From Limosilactobacillus coleohominis 101-4-CHN (GTDB taxonomy: Bacteria > Bacillota > Bacilli > Lactobacillales > Lactobacillaceae), in NCBI RefSeq assembly GCF_000161935.1, contig NZ_GG698803.1, positions 82,888 to 146,887 on the forward strand: a DNA stretch of 64,000 nucleotides. Reading direction: 5' to 3'. The position numbers and the translations under genes are program-made. This document shows, in pieces, positions 35,207 to 44,938 of this stretch. Under the pieces are notes generated by a model. The model was not told the origin of the DNA, did not search any database, and saw only the letters and a list, made by a program, of their open reading frames with translations. How positions within the stretch are numbered: position 1 is the stretch's first letter; each line of letters starts with the position of its first letter.

Positions 35207-37540
35207 ATGACAATGAGTAATCAATTAACAGGGTATCAGGATGATAATCAAACAATTACATTAAGTTTTGCCTCCAGCAAGGACTTAATTTTAAAAGTTT
35301 TAACTAACGAGATTATTCAGGTTTTTCAAGACCATGGTTGCCCAACTAATTCGTATGCGATTGAGGGCAATAAACAGCGGAAAACTAATTATACAGTCGA
35401 AAATAAGGGCGATCACATTGAAGTTCGAACTGGTGCATTGATCGTTAAAGCATACGATGATGCTAAGCTTGATGTTTATGACGCGGATGGTAATCCTCTG
35501 GTACTTGACTATCGAGGAAAACGGGAACCATTACCGACTGACATGGATGATGAACACCGGAAGACAGTGATGTCAGAAGGACATGCGGTTCATGCTAAGG
35601 CCAATCCAGATAATGTTAATTTTGAAGTCATTAAGTCATTGGCTAAGGATGAAGTCTTCTATGGACTAGGTGGTAAAACTGGCTTTTTGAACAAGCGTGG
35701 GTATGAATACGATAATTGGAATAGTGACGTACCAGTCCTCCATAATGAAACGGAAACCCACCTCTATAAGTCGATTCCCGTGATGTATGGTTTGAAGAAT
35801 GGGCATCCGTACGGTTTATTCTTTGATGATACCTATAAGAGTCATTTTGACCTCGGTAAGGAAAGCGACAATTACTATTACTATTCTGCAGTTGGTGGAA
35901 ACGTTGATTACTACATTTTAGGTGGTCACACGCTGAAGGATGTTGTTGCTAACTATACCTACTTGACAGGGGTTGTTCCTTTGCCACAAAAGTGGATGTT
36001 AGGTTACCAGCAATCTCGCTGGGGATACAGTACTAGTGATCAGCGAGTAGAAAGCATTGCGGACGGCTTTGCGGAGCACAATCTGCCAATTGATGTCATT
36101 CACCTGGACATTGATTACATGTACGGCTACCGAGACTTTACTTGGGACACTACTAAATATAAGGATCCGAAAGCCTTTGTTCAAAAGATGAAGCAACGTG
36201 GAATTCGTTTAATGCCCATTTTGGACGCTGGAGTTAAGGTCGACGATAAGTATGACATCTATAAAGAAGGAATGGAGAAGGGCTACTTCGTAACCAACCC
36301 TGATGGGAGTGTTTACGTTGGCTCCGTTTGGCCAGGCGACTCGGTCTTTCCTGACTTTGGTAACGAAGATGTGCGCAAGTGGTGGGCAAAGCACGTGAAG
36401 TTCTTTGCTGACATGGGCGTGTGCGGAGTTTGGAATGACATGGATGAACCCGCTAATTTCCGGGCAAAAGGGCAATTGCCAGACGACCTGGTTTTCCATG
36501 ATGGGGTCAACATTAGTACCCACGCTAAAATGCACAACGTCTTTGGCCACTTGCAAGCTCAGGCAACTTATGAGGGAATGAAGCAAGCAACTGGAAAGCG
36601 GCCGTACATTATTACTCGCGCTGCCTACGCAGGAACCCAAAAGTATTCAACGGTTTGGACCGGTGATAATACAGCGGTTTGGTCTCACCTCCAATTGGCG
36701 ATTCCACAGTTAAACGGCCTTGGCTTGAGTGGTTTTGCCTTTGCTGGAACCGACATCGGTGGGTTCCAAGAAGATACCACGCCAGAGTTGTTAACCCGGT
36801 GGATTGAAGCTTCGTTGCTAGTTCCGCTATTCCGGAACCACTCGATTTTAGGGTCACGGTACCAGGAACCATGGGCATTCGATAAGCAAACGTTGGATAT
36901 TTACCGTAAGTACTTGAACCTGCGATATCGGTTCATCCCGTACTTGTACGATCAATTCCGCCACGAAACGGAATCGGGGTTACCAGTAATGCGTCCATTG
37001 GTTCTGAATTATCCTGATGACCAAGAAACGCGGAATTTGAATGATGAATACATGATTGGTACCAACATCTTGGTTTCCCCAATCGTTAATCAAGGAGCCA
37101 CAAAACGGTTGGTTTACTTACCAGCAGGTAACTGGATTGACTTCTGGAACCATGCCGAATATTCAGGTCAACAGTACATCATGGCGGATGCACCAATTGA
37201 TAAGCTACCACTCTTTGTTAAGGCTAATACGGTCTTACCATGGGGCAACAAGGTAATGCACGTAAGTGATGATCCAGAGAAGGTCATGACGTTCCGGCTC
37301 TTTGGTGAATGTGGTTCGACCAAGCACTATCAGGATAATGGTCAAGACTTTAAGTATCAACAGGGTGAATTTAATGAATACTATGTTGAGGTAACCGAAG
37401 ATGGTCATGTGGCCGTGAAGTTAACGAAGCATGGTTACAAGCCAACGTATGAAAAGATTTACGTTGAAACTGATCGAAGCCGCTATGAGTTTACTTATCA
37501 TGCTGATACTGATGAATATGAATTAGTGAATGAACGATAA
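35207..37540 (+). CDS. GH31 alpha-glucosidase
   Basis: 777 aa. The GH31 nucleophile is Asp411 in VWNDMDEP, with the acid/base Asp in TVWTGDN about 90 residues later; a beta-sandwich N-terminal part precedes the barrel. It hydrolyses terminal alpha-glucosidic bonds of malto- or isomalto-oligosaccharides, intracellularly since no signal peptide is present. The ATG at 35207 follows AAAGGGAG; an in-frame GTG at 35153 lacks a ribosome site. It is divergent from the frameshifted LacI gene and single in its unit. Confidence 0.93.
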   Translation: MTMSNQLTGYQDDNQTITLSFASSKDLILKVLTNEIIQVFQDHGCPTNSYAIEGNKQRKTNYTVENKGDHIEVRTGALIVKAYDDAKLDVYDADGNPLVLDYRGKREPLPTDMDDEHRKTVMSEGHAVHAKANPDNVNFEVIKSLAKDEVFYGLGGKTGFLNKRGYEYDNWNSDVPVLHNETETHLYKSIPVMYGLKNGHPYGLFFDDTYKSHFDLGKESDNYYYYSAVGGNVDYYILGGHTLKDVVANYTYLTGVVPLPQKWMLGYQQSRWGYSTSDQRVESIADGFAEHNLPIDVIHLDIDYMYGYRDFTWDTTKYKDPKAFVQKMKQRGIRLMPILDAGVKVDDKYDIYKEGMEKGYFVTNPDGSVYVGSVWPGDSVFPDFGNEDVRKWWAKHVKFFADMGVCGVWNDMDEPANFRAKGQLPDDLVFHDGVNISTHAKMHNVFGHLQAQATYEGMKQATGKRPYIITRAAYAGTQKYSTVWTGDNTAVWSHLQLAIPQLNGLGLSGFAFAGTDIGGFQEDTTPELLTRWIEASLLVPLFRNHSILGSRYQEPWAFDKQTLDIYRKYLNLRYRFIPYLYDQFRHETESGLPVMRPLVLNYPDDQETRNLNDEYMIGTNILVSPIVNQGATKRLVYLPAGNWIDFWNHAEYSGQQYIMADAPIDKLPLFVKANTVLPWGNKVMHVSDDPEKVMTFRLFGECGSTKHYQDNGQDFKYQQGEFNEYYVEVTEDGHVAVKLTKHGYKPTYEKIYVETDRSRYEFTYHADTDEYELVNER

Positions 37541-37550
37541 TCAAATGTAA

Positions 37551-37597
37551 AAATACGGCGTAGAGTTCTGATGCATCGGACTCTGCGCCGTATTTTT
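37551..37597. terminator. Terminator after the GH31 gene
   Basis: AAATACGGCGTAGAGT pairs with ACTCTGCGCCGTATTT with one mismatch, followed by Ts on the plus strand; the convergent HAD gene ends 17 bp beyond. Confidence 0.9.
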
Positions 37598-37613
37598 ATG
37601 TTCAAGAATCTGG

Positions 37614-38258
37614 TTAGCACTTTTCTAGATCGGTCGGTGTTTGGAGTAAGTAATCTGCTGCTTCTTTAATTGAATCTGGATCTGCAGAACCGTATAATGC
37701 CGTAGCAAATTTAACCCCAGCAGCGTGGGCGGCCTTTAAGTCGTTAATGGTATCGCCAACATAGACGGTCGTATTTGGGTCAGCATCGAGTGCCTTGACC
37801 GCCGCAAGAATAGGGTCGGGAGCTGGCTTGTGCTTTTTGGTATCTTCAGAGGTGATGGCAACTTTGAAAAGATCGGCAAAATAATATTTTCGTTGAAACT
37901 TGGCATACTCATAAGCCAACTTTGAAGTTGCAACGGCCAGTTGAGTGCCGGCACGTTTAGAAAGGTCATCCAGCATTTCTTTGATTTCAGGGAACACCGT
38001 TACTCGGTCTTGCCGAGTATAGGAAAGGTGAAACCATTCTTCTTGGATGGGCCGAATATCTGCTTCCTTGACTTTGGCGAGTCGAAGAGCATCGTCAGCA
38101 GTAATCCCGAAACCTTCCTTATTGAGACGATCCGTTTCCTCTTCTGTATATTGGTAACCGTGCTTGGCTAACACTTCAAACATGGCGGGCATGTACATAT
38201 CGATCGTATTGATTAATGTTCCATCAATATCAAAGATAAAGTTTTTCATTTGTGCCAT
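37614..38258 (-). CDS. HAD-superfamily hydrolase (phosphoglycolate-phosphatase/PpaX-like)
   Basis: 214 aa. Motif I FIFDIDGTLINT at about residues 6-17, a helical cap, and C-terminal motif YVGDTINDLKAAHAAG near 160-175 are those of subclass I HAD phosphatases. The substrate is unknown. A reading frame reaches upstream to 38432 but overlaps the S33 peptidase gene; the GGGAGGA site supports the ATG at 38258 (another ATG lies one codon upstream). Confidence 0.87.
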   Translation of the reverse strand: MAQMKNFIFDIDGTLINTIDMYMPAMFEVLAKHGYQYTEEETDRLNKEGFGITADDALRLAKVKEADIRPIQEEWFHLSYTRQDRVTVFPEIKEMLDDLSKRAGTQLAVATSKLAYEYAKFQRKYYFADLFKVAITSEDTKKHKPAPDPILAAVKALDADPNTTVYVGDTINDLKAAHAAGVKFATALYGSADPDSIKEAADYLLQTPTDLEKC

Positions 38259-38312
38259 CATAATTCCTCCCAGTTGATAATAACTATATTTTACGCCCTT
38301 TCGGGATAAACC

Positions 38313-38356
38313 AAAAGGGACAAAAGATGACCATTGCTGTAGTCGTCTTCTGTCCC
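38313..38356 (-). terminator. Terminator of the S33 peptidase gene
   Basis: GGGACAAAAGATGAC (38317-38331) pairs with GTCGTCTTCTGTCCC (38342-38356) with two mismatches, followed on the minus strand by TTTT. Confidence 0.8.
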
Positions 38357-38367
38357 CCCTTGAAAAA

Positions 38368-39279
38368 TTATTTATTAAAGGTTCCGGCTTCCACTTGACG
38401 AAGGAAGTCAGCAAGGTGTTTGTAGTATACATCAGGGTTATCTAGCATGTGGTGATGGCCACCATTTGGCGTGGTAACGAGCTGAGCGTTTGGAATCAAC
38501 TTTTCCATTCGCCGAGCGGCACTTAGTGGCATCGTTTCGTGTTCACCAAAGGTCAGGAGAGTTGGCACCTTGATGTTATGAAGTTGGTCAGTGAAGTGCC
38601 AGCTGGCCAGTTTTCCAGTGATGACAAATTCATTATCTCCTTGGAAAGCGTGGTAAACGGCATCGCCATCTAAACTGCGAACGTGTTCCAGTTTGGATGG
38701 TTGTTTACGGTCAACGTAGTTTTCGTTTAAGACCTGCACGTCAGCTTGATAACGGTCGTTATCCCAGTTGCCATTATCTTCACACTCTTTCATAAAGGTC
38801 ACTTCTTCAGCAGGCAGGACGTCTTCCCGAATTTTATTGACGTGTTCTACGTAATCGTCAACGTCATCAACCATTGAGGAGATGATTGCGCCCTTCAGAT
38901 GTTGTCCATATTTAACGGCATATTCTTGAACGAGGAGGCCACCCCAGCTTTGTCCAATGAGGTAGAAGTTATCAAGACCAAGCTTTTGGCGCACTTCTTC
39001 CACTTCGTCGAGAAAATATTCATAGGTTAAATATTTTTTCGCAATCTCTGGGTCGGAATAATCAGGCTGATCAGAATATAGGGAGCCTAATTGATCATAC
39101 ATGTGGACTTGAACGTTCAGCCCCTGTTTCTTTAATTGTTCAGCGGTATCTTCCCAGTATTCATGATTGCCACCAGGGCCACCATGCAGGGCAAGAAGGT
39201 GGATGTCGCCCTCGCCTTGGGTATTGGTCCAAAGGTGGTAGCCGTTATCTAGGGTTAAGATTTTGGTTCCTTGCTTCAT
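38368..39279 (-). CDS. Proline iminopeptidase-family (S33) alpha/beta hydrolase
   Basis: 303 aa. The oxyanion motif HGGPGG at residues 33-38, the nucleophile elbow GQSWGG near 109-114, and a terminal HHH region with the catalytic His near 275 are typical of prolyl/leucyl aminopeptidases (PepI/PepL of lactobacilli). It removes N-terminal proline or similar residues from short peptides. It begins after a AGGGAGATTC ribosome site and is not linked to PepX by transcription, since terminators separate them. Confidence 0.9.
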   Translation of the reverse strand: MKQGTKILTLDNGYHLWTNTQGEGDIHLLALHGGPGGNHEYWEDTAEQLKKQGLNVQVHMYDQLGSLYSDQPDYSDPEIAKKYLTYEYFLDEVEEVRQKLGLDNFYLIGQSWGGLLVQEYAVKYGQHLKGAIISSMVDDVDDYVEHVNKIREDVLPAEEVTFMKECEDNGNWDNDRYQADVQVLNENYVDRKQPSKLEHVRSLDGDAVYHAFQGDNEFVITGKLASWHFTDQLHNIKVPTLLTFGEHETMPLSAARRMEKLIPNAQLVTTPNGGHHHMLDNPDVYYKHLADFLRQVEAGTFNK

Positions 39280-39337
39280 AATGAATCTCCCTCTCTCGTC
39301 TCTATTAGAATATGATAAATGTTAACTCATTTTTCTT

Positions 39338-39378
39338 TAAAAAACAAACGCCTGTGATGGTGACCATCATCAGACGTT
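39338..39378 (-). terminator. Terminator of pepX
   Basis: AACGCCTGTGATGG and the partner CCATCATCAGACGTT form an imperfect stem, followed on the minus strand by a T-run. Confidence 0.75.
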
Positions 39379-39396
39379 GTGGAATCAAAAAACTAA

Positions 39397-41796
39397 TCAA
39401 TTATTCGGCAAAACTAATGTGCAATTTTGTGGATCAATCTGGTAGGAAATTGCTTCATTTCCCCGGAGAGTCATTTCATAATCCGTCGCAAAGAGGATTA
39501 ATTCTAACTGATGACCTGCTGATAAAGTGTGGAAAATCGGTTGAAGGGGAAGTTCAACGTCGACGAATTTTCCAGCAGTTAAGTCATCAACGCTTGAAGC
39601 ATCCCGGCGGTTTTGTAAGTTAATGTGACCATATGAAATAACCTTGGCATCCGTAGTTTCCTTTTGCAATTGGAATTCACGGAGGTCATCCTTACCAAAA
39701 TGATAAGCGAGTTCCAAACCATCTTTGGCTAAAATAACTGGTGAAACGGTTAAACGTTTGGCACTTCCCCGGTCAACCAGACGGGCACTAAGCAGTCCGT
39801 GATCAGCAGAGGAGGCAACTCGCACTTTCAACGTTGGGGTACCGCGTAATAGCCAGTCTTTTTTCAGAGGAGTGCTAACAAAGTGAGCGCTAAAGTGACC
39901 ATCGAAATCATTTAGCAAGGCCTGAGACCATTCGGCAGGCTTTTGACACCACTTTTGGTAGGTTGCATCATCTTGGTGGTCATTAAATTTAACACGGCCA
40001 GAAGCAGTAGCATTTTCCGTAGTCAGACTATTATTCGTTAGATTCAGAGTTGTACTTTGGTTACCCGACCAGTTAGTGTAGGTTGTCCAAGTTTCGGGGT
40101 GGACGTTATCCTGAACTAAGACATCCGGAAGCAGTTCGTCAGCATGGTTATCCAGTTCCCATAATTTATTAGCAAACCAGAGATTGATCATTTCAGAAAA
40201 ATCAAGGGAACGGAAGGCATTGATATAAATGTGCTGACCTTGGTGAAGAATTAATTTACTAGTGTTGGGCATTCCGGAGAGGGCATCGTAGAGGTTCTTC
40301 ACATTGACCGGTTTAACGTTCCAATCATTTAAACCATGGACCATCATTACGGAACACTTAATATTATCGACGTTTGGCAGGTAGTTACGGTGAGCCCAGA
40401 AACCGTTATAGTTACCAGTTGTACGGTCTTCGGCAGCGGCTAAACCTTTCATATAGCGATTATTAGTTGCTTCAATTCGCCGATAGTCTGCAGGTGACTT
40501 GGTCCGACTGAAAGTTTCAGCTGCCAAAACATCCGCGTCTTCCCCTTGGAAACCACCCGGCGCCATGACCAAACCATTTTCCCGGTAATAGTCATACCAG
40601 TTGGAAATGGCTGCTTCACTAACAATGGCCTTTAAGCCAGCCACCCCGGTTGTGGCAACGGCAGTGGCCAAGGTGCCAAGGTAGGAACGACCGGTCATCC
40701 CCACGTTACCATTGCACCAGTCCGCACGGATAGCAATGCCGCTTGTGCGGTCGGTAAAGGCGCGACGATCACCATGCAGCCATTCGACAACGGCTTTCAT
40801 GGAATCAGTTTGTTCTGGCGAACCACAAGTTTGCAGGCCATCGGAGTCCTTGGTACCAATCCCAGAGGCATAGACAATGGCATAACCGCGCACGCTCAGG
40901 TAAGTGTTAAGGGTATATGCAGGTGTGGTACTGAATGATTCGGCCGCAGTTTGGCTCTCACCGTTGACGGTTTGCTTAGTAAAGGTCATTGGAAAATCAG
41001 GTTCAGCAGGGGATTGATCGTGAGGATCCTTATGGGTCAGTGGAATATTAACGTTGTGGGTAATTTCTTCACCCCACTTGTCATTGGTACCCTGATTGTA
41101 CGGACTCGCTGTGAAGGCTGCCGGCACTTTAAGGCCGTCATTACTATCTGCTGGGCGCATAATTTCAACCTTCACTAGATCAGCTTTTCCATCGTAATCA
41201 GTGTCCATGTCGGTTTCAACATAGACCACTTCACGGATGAAACGCGTGGGGTCAAAGCTGGCGATGGGCTTACCGTTAAAGTAAATTGGTTTTTGATTAG
41301 CGGGCAATGCGTAAGTCCACGTGAGCATTCCTTGACTAGTTAGTCGATCGAGCAGATTTTGACCGAGTTTCGTGCGCGTGTTTAATAACAGGTAGAAAGC
41401 GTCGATAACGTTGGCGGTAGTCCAGTGCTCATGGTGCTCCATTGGTAGTTGGATTTTTTCCATGCCGGTGAGGGGATCATCAATCGCAAAATCAATTGCT
41501 GGTTCAAATTGAAGCAACTGCAGTGCGACCAGGTAGAATACGCGGTTAGTTAAAGGCAGATTCTGGTTTAGCCAATCAGTAATTGATTGGTCAGGAGTAG
41601 CAAGCAGGCTATTTAACCATTCGTGATCCAAAGCGGGTGTGTGGTCGGCAATGTGGATGCGAGTTAACAGCTTGACCCAAAGCTGATTAGGGCTTAATTG
41701 TTGTTCTTCATCAGGATGCAACAAATGAATGGTTTGCAGTTCAGTCACGCGCTGCTGATGATCGGCAGGAGCAATGGCAAATTGATTGTTTTTCAT
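39397..41796 (-). CDS. pepX: Xaa-Pro dipeptidyl-peptidase
   Basis: 799 aa, the usual size for lactobacillal PepX (family S15). The catalytic Ser lies in GMTGRSYLGT, and an N-terminal helical domain of about 150 residues, used for dimerisation, precedes the hydrolase. It releases Xaa-Pro dipeptides from casein-type peptides in the cytoplasm. The ATG at 41796 has a GAGGTG ribosome site; the open frame extends to 41904 without one. Confidence 0.95.
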   Translation of the reverse strand: MKNNQFAIAPADHQQRVTELQTIHLLHPDEEQQLSPNQLWVKLLTRIHIADHTPALDHEWLNSLLATPDQSITDWLNQNLPLTNRVFYLVALQLLQFEPAIDFAIDDPLTGMEKIQLPMEHHEHWTTANVIDAFYLLLNTRTKLGQNLLDRLTSQGMLTWTYALPANQKPIYFNGKPIASFDPTRFIREVVYVETDMDTDYDGKADLVKVEIMRPADSNDGLKVPAAFTASPYNQGTNDKWGEEITHNVNIPLTHKDPHDQSPAEPDFPMTFTKQTVNGESQTAAESFSTTPAYTLNTYLSVRGYAIVYASGIGTKDSDGLQTCGSPEQTDSMKAVVEWLHGDRRAFTDRTSGIAIRADWCNGNVGMTGRSYLGTLATAVATTGVAGLKAIVSEAAISNWYDYYRENGLVMAPGGFQGEDADVLAAETFSRTKSPADYRRIEATNNRYMKGLAAAEDRTTGNYNGFWAHRNYLPNVDNIKCSVMMVHGLNDWNVKPVNVKNLYDALSGMPNTSKLILHQGQHIYINAFRSLDFSEMINLWFANKLWELDNHADELLPDVLVQDNVHPETWTTYTNWSGNQSTTLNLTNNSLTTENATASGRVKFNDHQDDATYQKWCQKPAEWSQALLNDFDGHFSAHFVSTPLKKDWLLRGTPTLKVRVASSADHGLLSARLVDRGSAKRLTVSPVILAKDGLELAYHFGKDDLREFQLQKETTDAKVISYGHINLQNRRDASSVDDLTAGKFVDVELPLQPIFHTLSAGHQLELILFATDYEMTLRGNEAISYQIDPQNCTLVLPNN

Positions 41797-41883
41797 GGAA
41801 ACGACACCTCGTATCAATATTGTTATTCTTTTCCATTGTACTCTCCGTCGGTGGTCAGAGACCAAATTATTTGTAATAAAAAA

Positions 41884-41922
41884 GAGCCGGACAGCAATCA
41901 TCACTGACTTTGCTGTCTAGCT
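41884..41922 (-). terminator. Terminator of the amino acid permease gene
   Basis: GAGCCGGACAGCAA pairs with TTGCTGTCTAGCTC (internal mismatch) and is followed by a T-run on the minus strand. Confidence 0.85.
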
Positions 41923-41935
41923 CCCGAAGCGCAAA

Positions 41936-43330
41936 TTATTTTTCTGATGAAATTGTACTGTGGTGGTAACCATAGCTGAAGTAAATAATAATGCCAATTA
42001 CGAACCAGATTCCGGCGCCAATAAAGGTAGTCTTACCCAGCTGGCAAATCATCCAGATACAAGCCAGACCGGAGATGATTGGCAGAAGCGGGTAAAGTGG
42101 TACCTGGAAGCCATCTCGATTATCAATGTCTTGTCGGTGGCGGAGCGGAATAATCCCAAATGAAACAAAAGTAAATGCTAACAAGGTCCCAATATTAACC
42201 AGACTAGTTAATTCGTCAAGGAAAACCAGCCCACCCATGATTGCGATAATGATCGTTACGAATAGCAAGGCGTTTTCTGGAGTTTCACCCTTTTGAGCAT
42301 TTAACTTACTGAGTGGCTTTGGTAATAAACCATCCCGACCAATTGAGTACACTAACCGTGAACTAGCAAAAATGGTGGTAATCATCATGGTGAACATCCC
42401 AATTAGGGCACCAATGGCTAAGGTATCTGCTAACCAGCCTTGGTTAACGAGATTCAAAGCATAGGAAACGGGGTTGGCAACGTCTAACTTAGTGTATTTC
42501 ACCATTCCCACTAATACTGCTGAAACCCCCATGTAGAGAATTGCCGCAATCAACAACGTTCCGAGAATCCCGATTGGCATGTTCTTTTTAGGATTTTTAA
42601 CTTCGGCGGCGGAACTCGAAACGGCATCAAAGCCCAGGAAGGCAAAAAAGACGGTTGTTGCTCCCTTTAAGATGCCACCAATCTTGTGGGGCATAAATGG
42701 GTGATAGTTAGCCGGCTTGATAAAGAAGAATCCAACACCAATGAATAGTAAAATGATGACAATTTTTAAGATCACCATGGCATTGTTAACCCGTTTGGAT
42801 GATTGCATTCCTCGTGAAAGGATTAAACTGACCACGAGCACCACCAGCACGGCCACCAGGTTAAAGTAGGTTCCGTGAGCGGGATTAAAGGGCCCAGAAA
42901 TGGCTTTTGGAATGTGAATGCCAAAGCTGGCCAACAATGCATTAAAGTATGCGGACCAACCAGTCGAAACGGTCGCCACCGCCAACATGTATTCGAGCAC
43001 TAGGGCCCAACCGAGAATCCAGCCAATAAATTCACCGAAAATAATATTTCCATAAGAGTAGGCACTTCCGGCGACGGGTAGAGCGGATGAGAATTCTGCG
43101 TAACACATTGCCGCGAGCGCACAAACAATTGCGGCTAACAGAAATGAAACAATGACGCCGGGACCAGCAGCGTTGGCTGCAACCGTCCCTGGTAGGATAA
43201 AGATCCCCGTCCCAATGACCGCACCAACACCCATTGTCATTAAATCGAAAGCGGAGAGCGATTTAACGAAGTGCTGGTCGGCTCCTAAGTAATTTGAAAG
43301 ACTTTCCTTTCTGAAAATCTTTAAGTGCAT
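41936..43330 (-). CDS. APC-superfamily amino acid permease (cationic-amino-acid-transporter type)
   Basis: 464 aa with 12 or more helices. The N-terminal GVGAVIGTGIFILPG near residues 36-50 and the following LAAMCYAEFSSALPVAGSAY helix are the APC hallmark; the arrangement resembles YfnA and the CAT group. The substrate is unknown. The ATG at 43330 is nine bases from AAAGGTGG; the in-frame GTG at 43336 is too close to it. Divergent from the Nudix gene. Confidence 0.9.
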   Translation of the reverse strand: MHLKIFRKESLSNYLGADQHFVKSLSAFDLMTMGVGAVIGTGIFILPGTVAANAAGPGVIVSFLLAAIVCALAAMCYAEFSSALPVAGSAYSYGNIIFGEFIGWILGWALVLEYMLAVATVSTGWSAYFNALLASFGIHIPKAISGPFNPAHGTYFNLVAVLVVLVVSLILSRGMQSSKRVNNAMVILKIVIILLFIGVGFFFIKPANYHPFMPHKIGGILKGATTVFFAFLGFDAVSSSAAEVKNPKKNMPIGILGTLLIAAILYMGVSAVLVGMVKYTKLDVANPVSYALNLVNQGWLADTLAIGALIGMFTMMITTIFASSRLVYSIGRDGLLPKPLSKLNAQKGETPENALLFVTIIIAIMGGLVFLDELTSLVNIGTLLAFTFVSFGIIPLRHRQDIDNRDGFQVPLYPLLPIISGLACIWMICQLGKTTFIGAGIWFVIGIIIYFSYGYHHSTISSEK

Positions 43331-43442
43331 AATCACTAACCACCTTTGTTATAATGTTCTATAATATAGATTCCATATTAGGACTATGATAAAGTCAGTT
43401 AATATTAAAAGTCAATTAAAAAATCATTAAGGGGTGTTCAGA

Positions 43443-43862
43443 ATGGCAATTGAAGTGACTGCTGGAGCAGTCGTTTACCGCTGGAACAATGGTGAACTGC
43501 AATACCTATTACTGGAAAGTACAAATAAGGGAAACTTCTGGGGCTTTCCGAAGGGCCATGTTGAGGTGAACGAAACCTTGGAAGCAACTGCCCATCGGGA
43601 AATTAAAGAAGAAACTTCATTAGATCTACCGATTGATACCAGTTTCCATGTGTATACGGAATATGATTTGCCAAATGGTAATCGGAAGCAAATGACCCTT
43701 TATACTGCAGCCCTTTCAGAACCAGAAGGATTGGACCTTCAGGCTGCAGAAATTAAGGATGCGGGTTGGTTTAACTATGATGCAGCCCGGCAACGACTAA
43801 CTTATAGTAACCTCAAAGAACTTTTAGATAAGGTTCACGCCCACCTAGTTAATCAGCAGAGC
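43443..43862 (+). CDS. Nudix hydrolase, probable Ap4A pyrophosphatase
   Basis: About 140 aa. The complete Nudix box lies near residues 37-59: GHVEVNETLEATAHREIKEE with the catalytic REIKEE. A GAVVYRWNNGE start and the short length fit asymmetrical diadenosine-tetraphosphatases. The ATG at 43443 has AAGGGGTG upstream. Its stop codon overlaps the start of the guanylate-kinase-like gene by one base (TAATG). Confidence 0.9.
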
Positions 43863-43864
43863 TA

Positions 43865-44419
43865 ATGGAAAAGAAAAAAGTATTTGTCATCACCGGTGCA
43901 ACGGGATCGGGAAAGACAACGGTCGCCCGTTATTTAAAGAAAAAGTATGACATGTTTAAGGTAATCACCCATACGACCCGAACACCGCGATCCAATGAAA
44001 AAGATGGTGTTGATTACTATTTTGAAAATCGTGATTCAATGCAAAAATTACATTTATTGGAGCAGGTTGAATATGACCACCACTGGTATGGTTCTTCATT
44101 AGAAGGGCTAAAGCAGGGGTGGCGGAATCATCAATTTGATGTCATTGTGTTGGATACCAAGGGTGCGATTACCTATAAAGAAAAACTTGGTGATCAAGCA
44201 GTCATTATTTTCCTGACGGTTTCCCATCTTAAAAAACTGGCAGAACGGCTCAAAGCACGGGGCGATCTGAAAAAGGCGATTACTTCCCGGCTAAATAGTG
44301 CTGAATATGAGCGTGACCTGACTTTACCACCAGAACTGAAGGGGAAAGCTCATGTGATTGTGAATGACCGGTGGAAAGAAACAACTGCTAAATTGGACCG
44401 GATTCTTCGTCAAAAATAG
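43865..44419 (+). CDS. Guanylate kinase paralog
   Basis: 184 aa. The P-loop GATGSGKTT at residues 10-18 and the GMP-binding HTTRTPRSNEKDGVDYYF near 36-53 are intact. It is shorter than the usual 200-205-residue GMK and lies in an operon of Nudix and Fur genes rather than near rpoZ/priA. It may therefore be an accessory nucleotide kinase. Its ATG overlaps the Nudix stop codon, so translation is coupled, and it is followed 12 bp later by the Fur gene. Confidence 0.85.
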   Translation: MEKKKVFVITGATGSGKTTVARYLKKKYDMFKVITHTTRTPRSNEKDGVDYYFENRDSMQKLHLLEQVEYDHHWYGSSLEGLKQGWRNHQFDVIVLDTKGAITYKEKLGDQAVIIFLTVSHLKKLAERLKARGDLKKAITSRLNSAEYERDLTLPPELKGKAHVIVNDRWKETTAKLDRILRQK

Positions 44420-44430
44420 GGAGTAATAAT

Positions 44431-44874
44431 ATGACGGAAAATTTAAGACATGCCAAACAGTTAATTAAGCAGCAGGGATTGCGCTGGACTAAGCAACGAG
44501 AATCTTTGATTAATATTTTGGATTCTTTCTTAGAACGGTACGTTGATATTACGGAAGTTGACCGTCAAATGCGTCAGCAATATCCAAGTATTAGTCACGA
44601 CACGATTTACCGTAATTTGCAGGAATTTAAAGAGCTCAAGTTAGTGGAAACCAAGCAGGGTACGAATGGTTTGATGGTCAAATTAGAATGCGATCCGCAC
44701 CATCATCACCACTTTATTTGCCAAAACTGTGGTAAAGTGCAAGAAATTAAAATGCCCAATTTTGATTATGCTGCCTATCAAGCTCAGCTACCGGGAGCTA
44801 AGATTACTGGTCATAGTTTTGAACTATATGGCTATTGCGCAGAATGTCAGCGAAAACTCAAGCGAAAATCTTAG
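44431..44874 (+). CDS. Fur-family metal-responsive transcriptional regulator
   Basis: 147 aa. The winged-helix part holds TKQRESLINILDSF and SHDTIYRNLQ; the dimer/metal part contains DPHHHHHF near residue 89-96 and two CxxC pairs (CQNC and CAEC), the structural zinc site. It could be Fur, Zur or PerR; the extended HHHH favours metal sensing but does not tell which. It follows the guanylate-kinase-like gene by 11 bp. No Fur box was identified nearby. Confidence 0.9.
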   Translation: MTENLRHAKQLIKQQGLRWTKQRESLINILDSFLERYVDITEVDRQMRQQYPSISHDTIYRNLQEFKELKLVETKQGTNGLMVKLECDPHHHHHFICQNCGKVQEIKMPNFDYAAYQAQLPGAKITGHSFELYGYCAECQRKLKRKS

Positions 44875-44938
44875 AAGATCCTTAACATTCATCAGGGGGA
44901 AAGTTGATTATAATTGGGTACTAAAAGGAGCGTCGAAT

